Positions 4,767-5,217 of a stretch of 5,217 nucleotides of DNA are shown in pieces. Position 1 is the first letter of the stretch. Each line of letters starts with the position of its first letter. The position numbers and the translations under genes are program-made. This stretch comes from Clostridiales bacterium UBA4653 (GTDB lineage: Bacteria; Bacillota; Clostridia; Oscillospirales; CAG-272): the NCBI GenBank assembly GCA_002405565.1, contig DHMB01000144.1, forward strand, positions 196 to 5,412, in the 5' to 3' direction. The notes under the pieces were generated by a model. That model did no database searches, was not told where the DNA came from, and saw nothing but the letters and a program-made list of their open reading frames with translations.

Positions 4767-5217
4767 ATGTCTGACAATTCCAAAACGCCCGTAAAAGCCG
4801 TGCGCAGACCCGTATCGCGTAAGGATATGACGAAACTGCAGTGGACATGGAAAGAAATAAAGCGCAATTATCACGCTTATATCATGGCTCTGCCTTACTT
4901 CCTTATATTCTTTACGTTTACGGTTGGCCCTGTTGTTCTTTCGATATATTACAGCTTTACGGTGTTCAATCTTATTGAAGACGCGAAATTCGTCTTTATC
5001 GAAAACTATCTTCGTCTCCTCTTTGACGACGATATATTCCTCACGGCAATTCAGAACACGCTTATATTCGCGGTCATCACAGGCCCCGTTTCATATTTCC
5101 TCTCGCTTATAACAGCGTGGTTCATAAACGAGTTGCCCCCGAAGGTAAGAGCTGTTGTAACTCTTATCTTCTACGCGCCCTCGATCTCCGGCGGTGTATA
5201 CCTTATATGGAAGGTTG
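4767..5217 (+). CDS. Sugar ABC transporter permease, MalF/UgpA-type (5' part, runs off the window)
   Basis: An open frame of 150 complete codons continues past the window end. The N-terminus is a basic cytoplasmic segment of about 33 residues. It is followed by a hydrophobic helix at about 36-63 (PYFLIFFTFTVGPVVLSIYY) and an external loop with FIENYLRLLFDDDIFLTAIQNT (78-98), matching the family pattern ENY..LF.D..F..A..NT. A second helix spans about 98-120 and a third about 129-149 (FYAPSISGGVYLIWK), typical of MalF-type inner-membrane subunits. The start ATG 4767 follows AAAGGAG (4749-4755) after 11 bases. The gene lies 48 bases after the binding-protein stop with no terminator between, so they share an operon. 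The EAA loop that contacts the ATPase is beyond the edge. A second permease (MalG-type) is expected next. The substrate is presumably the same oligosaccharide bound by the upstream protein. Confidence 0.93.
   Translation, partial: MSDNSKTPVKAVRRPVSRKDMTKLQWTWKEIKRNYHAYIMALPYFLIFFTFTVGPVVLSIYYSFTVFNLIEDAKFVFIENYLRLLFDDDIFLTAIQNTLIFAVITGPVSYFLSLITAWFINELPPKVRAVVTLIFYAPSISGGVYLIWKV

Noticed and set aside
4689..4874. - strand open frame of 61 codons across the gap before the permease
   Set aside because: It runs antisense to the binding-protein end, the permease ribosome binding site and the permease N-terminus, with no supporting start signal.

Overview
The window looks like a chromosomal stretch from a Gram-positive, Clostridia-type bacterium, perhaps an uncultured gut Oscillospiraceae/Lachnospiraceae relative. 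This is inferred from strong AGGAGG-type ribosome binding sites, a TTGACT/TATTAT sigma-A-like promoter, moderate G+C coding DNA separated by AT-rich intergenic DNA, and a thiouridylase of the TPNPCxxC type. The species cannot be fixed from the sequence alone.

Layout, all genes on the + strand. (1) Positions 3-77 hold the last 24 codons of an unidentified gene with a Cys/His-rich tail. Its stop overlaps the start of the next gene (TAATG). (2) Positions 77-1108 encode MnmA, the tRNA U34 2-thiouridylase. The overlap suggests co-transcription and translational coupling; a NifU/IscU-like Fe-S or sulfur-handling partner is a plausible but unproven identity for the upstream gene. (3) Positions 1109-1700 are a 592-base intergenic region with no convincing gene but much structure: a perfect 12-bp inverted repeat, a hairpin terminator that is stronger when read on the - strand, a nested long inverted repeat, small hairpins, a run of roughly helically spaced A-tracts, a good promoter, and a leader hairpin followed by a T-run just before the next ribosome binding site. 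(4) Positions 1701-4718 encode an unusually large (1005 aa) exported ABC-transporter solute-binding protein. A signal peptide is followed by two homologous beta-rich, CBM-like modules, a helical linker and a C-terminal family-1-type sugar-binding-protein domain. (5) Positions 4767-5217 are the 5' part of a MalF-type sugar ABC permease that runs off the window.

The last two genes form the start of a carbohydrate-uptake operon: the binding protein would capture an oligosaccharide at the cell surface and the permease would import it. A second permease is expected beyond the edge. No transporter ATPase is visible. The most distinctive item is the binding protein, which has duplicated N-terminal modules and no lipobox cysteine. 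The most interesting possible regulatory item is the attenuator-like hairpin in its leader.
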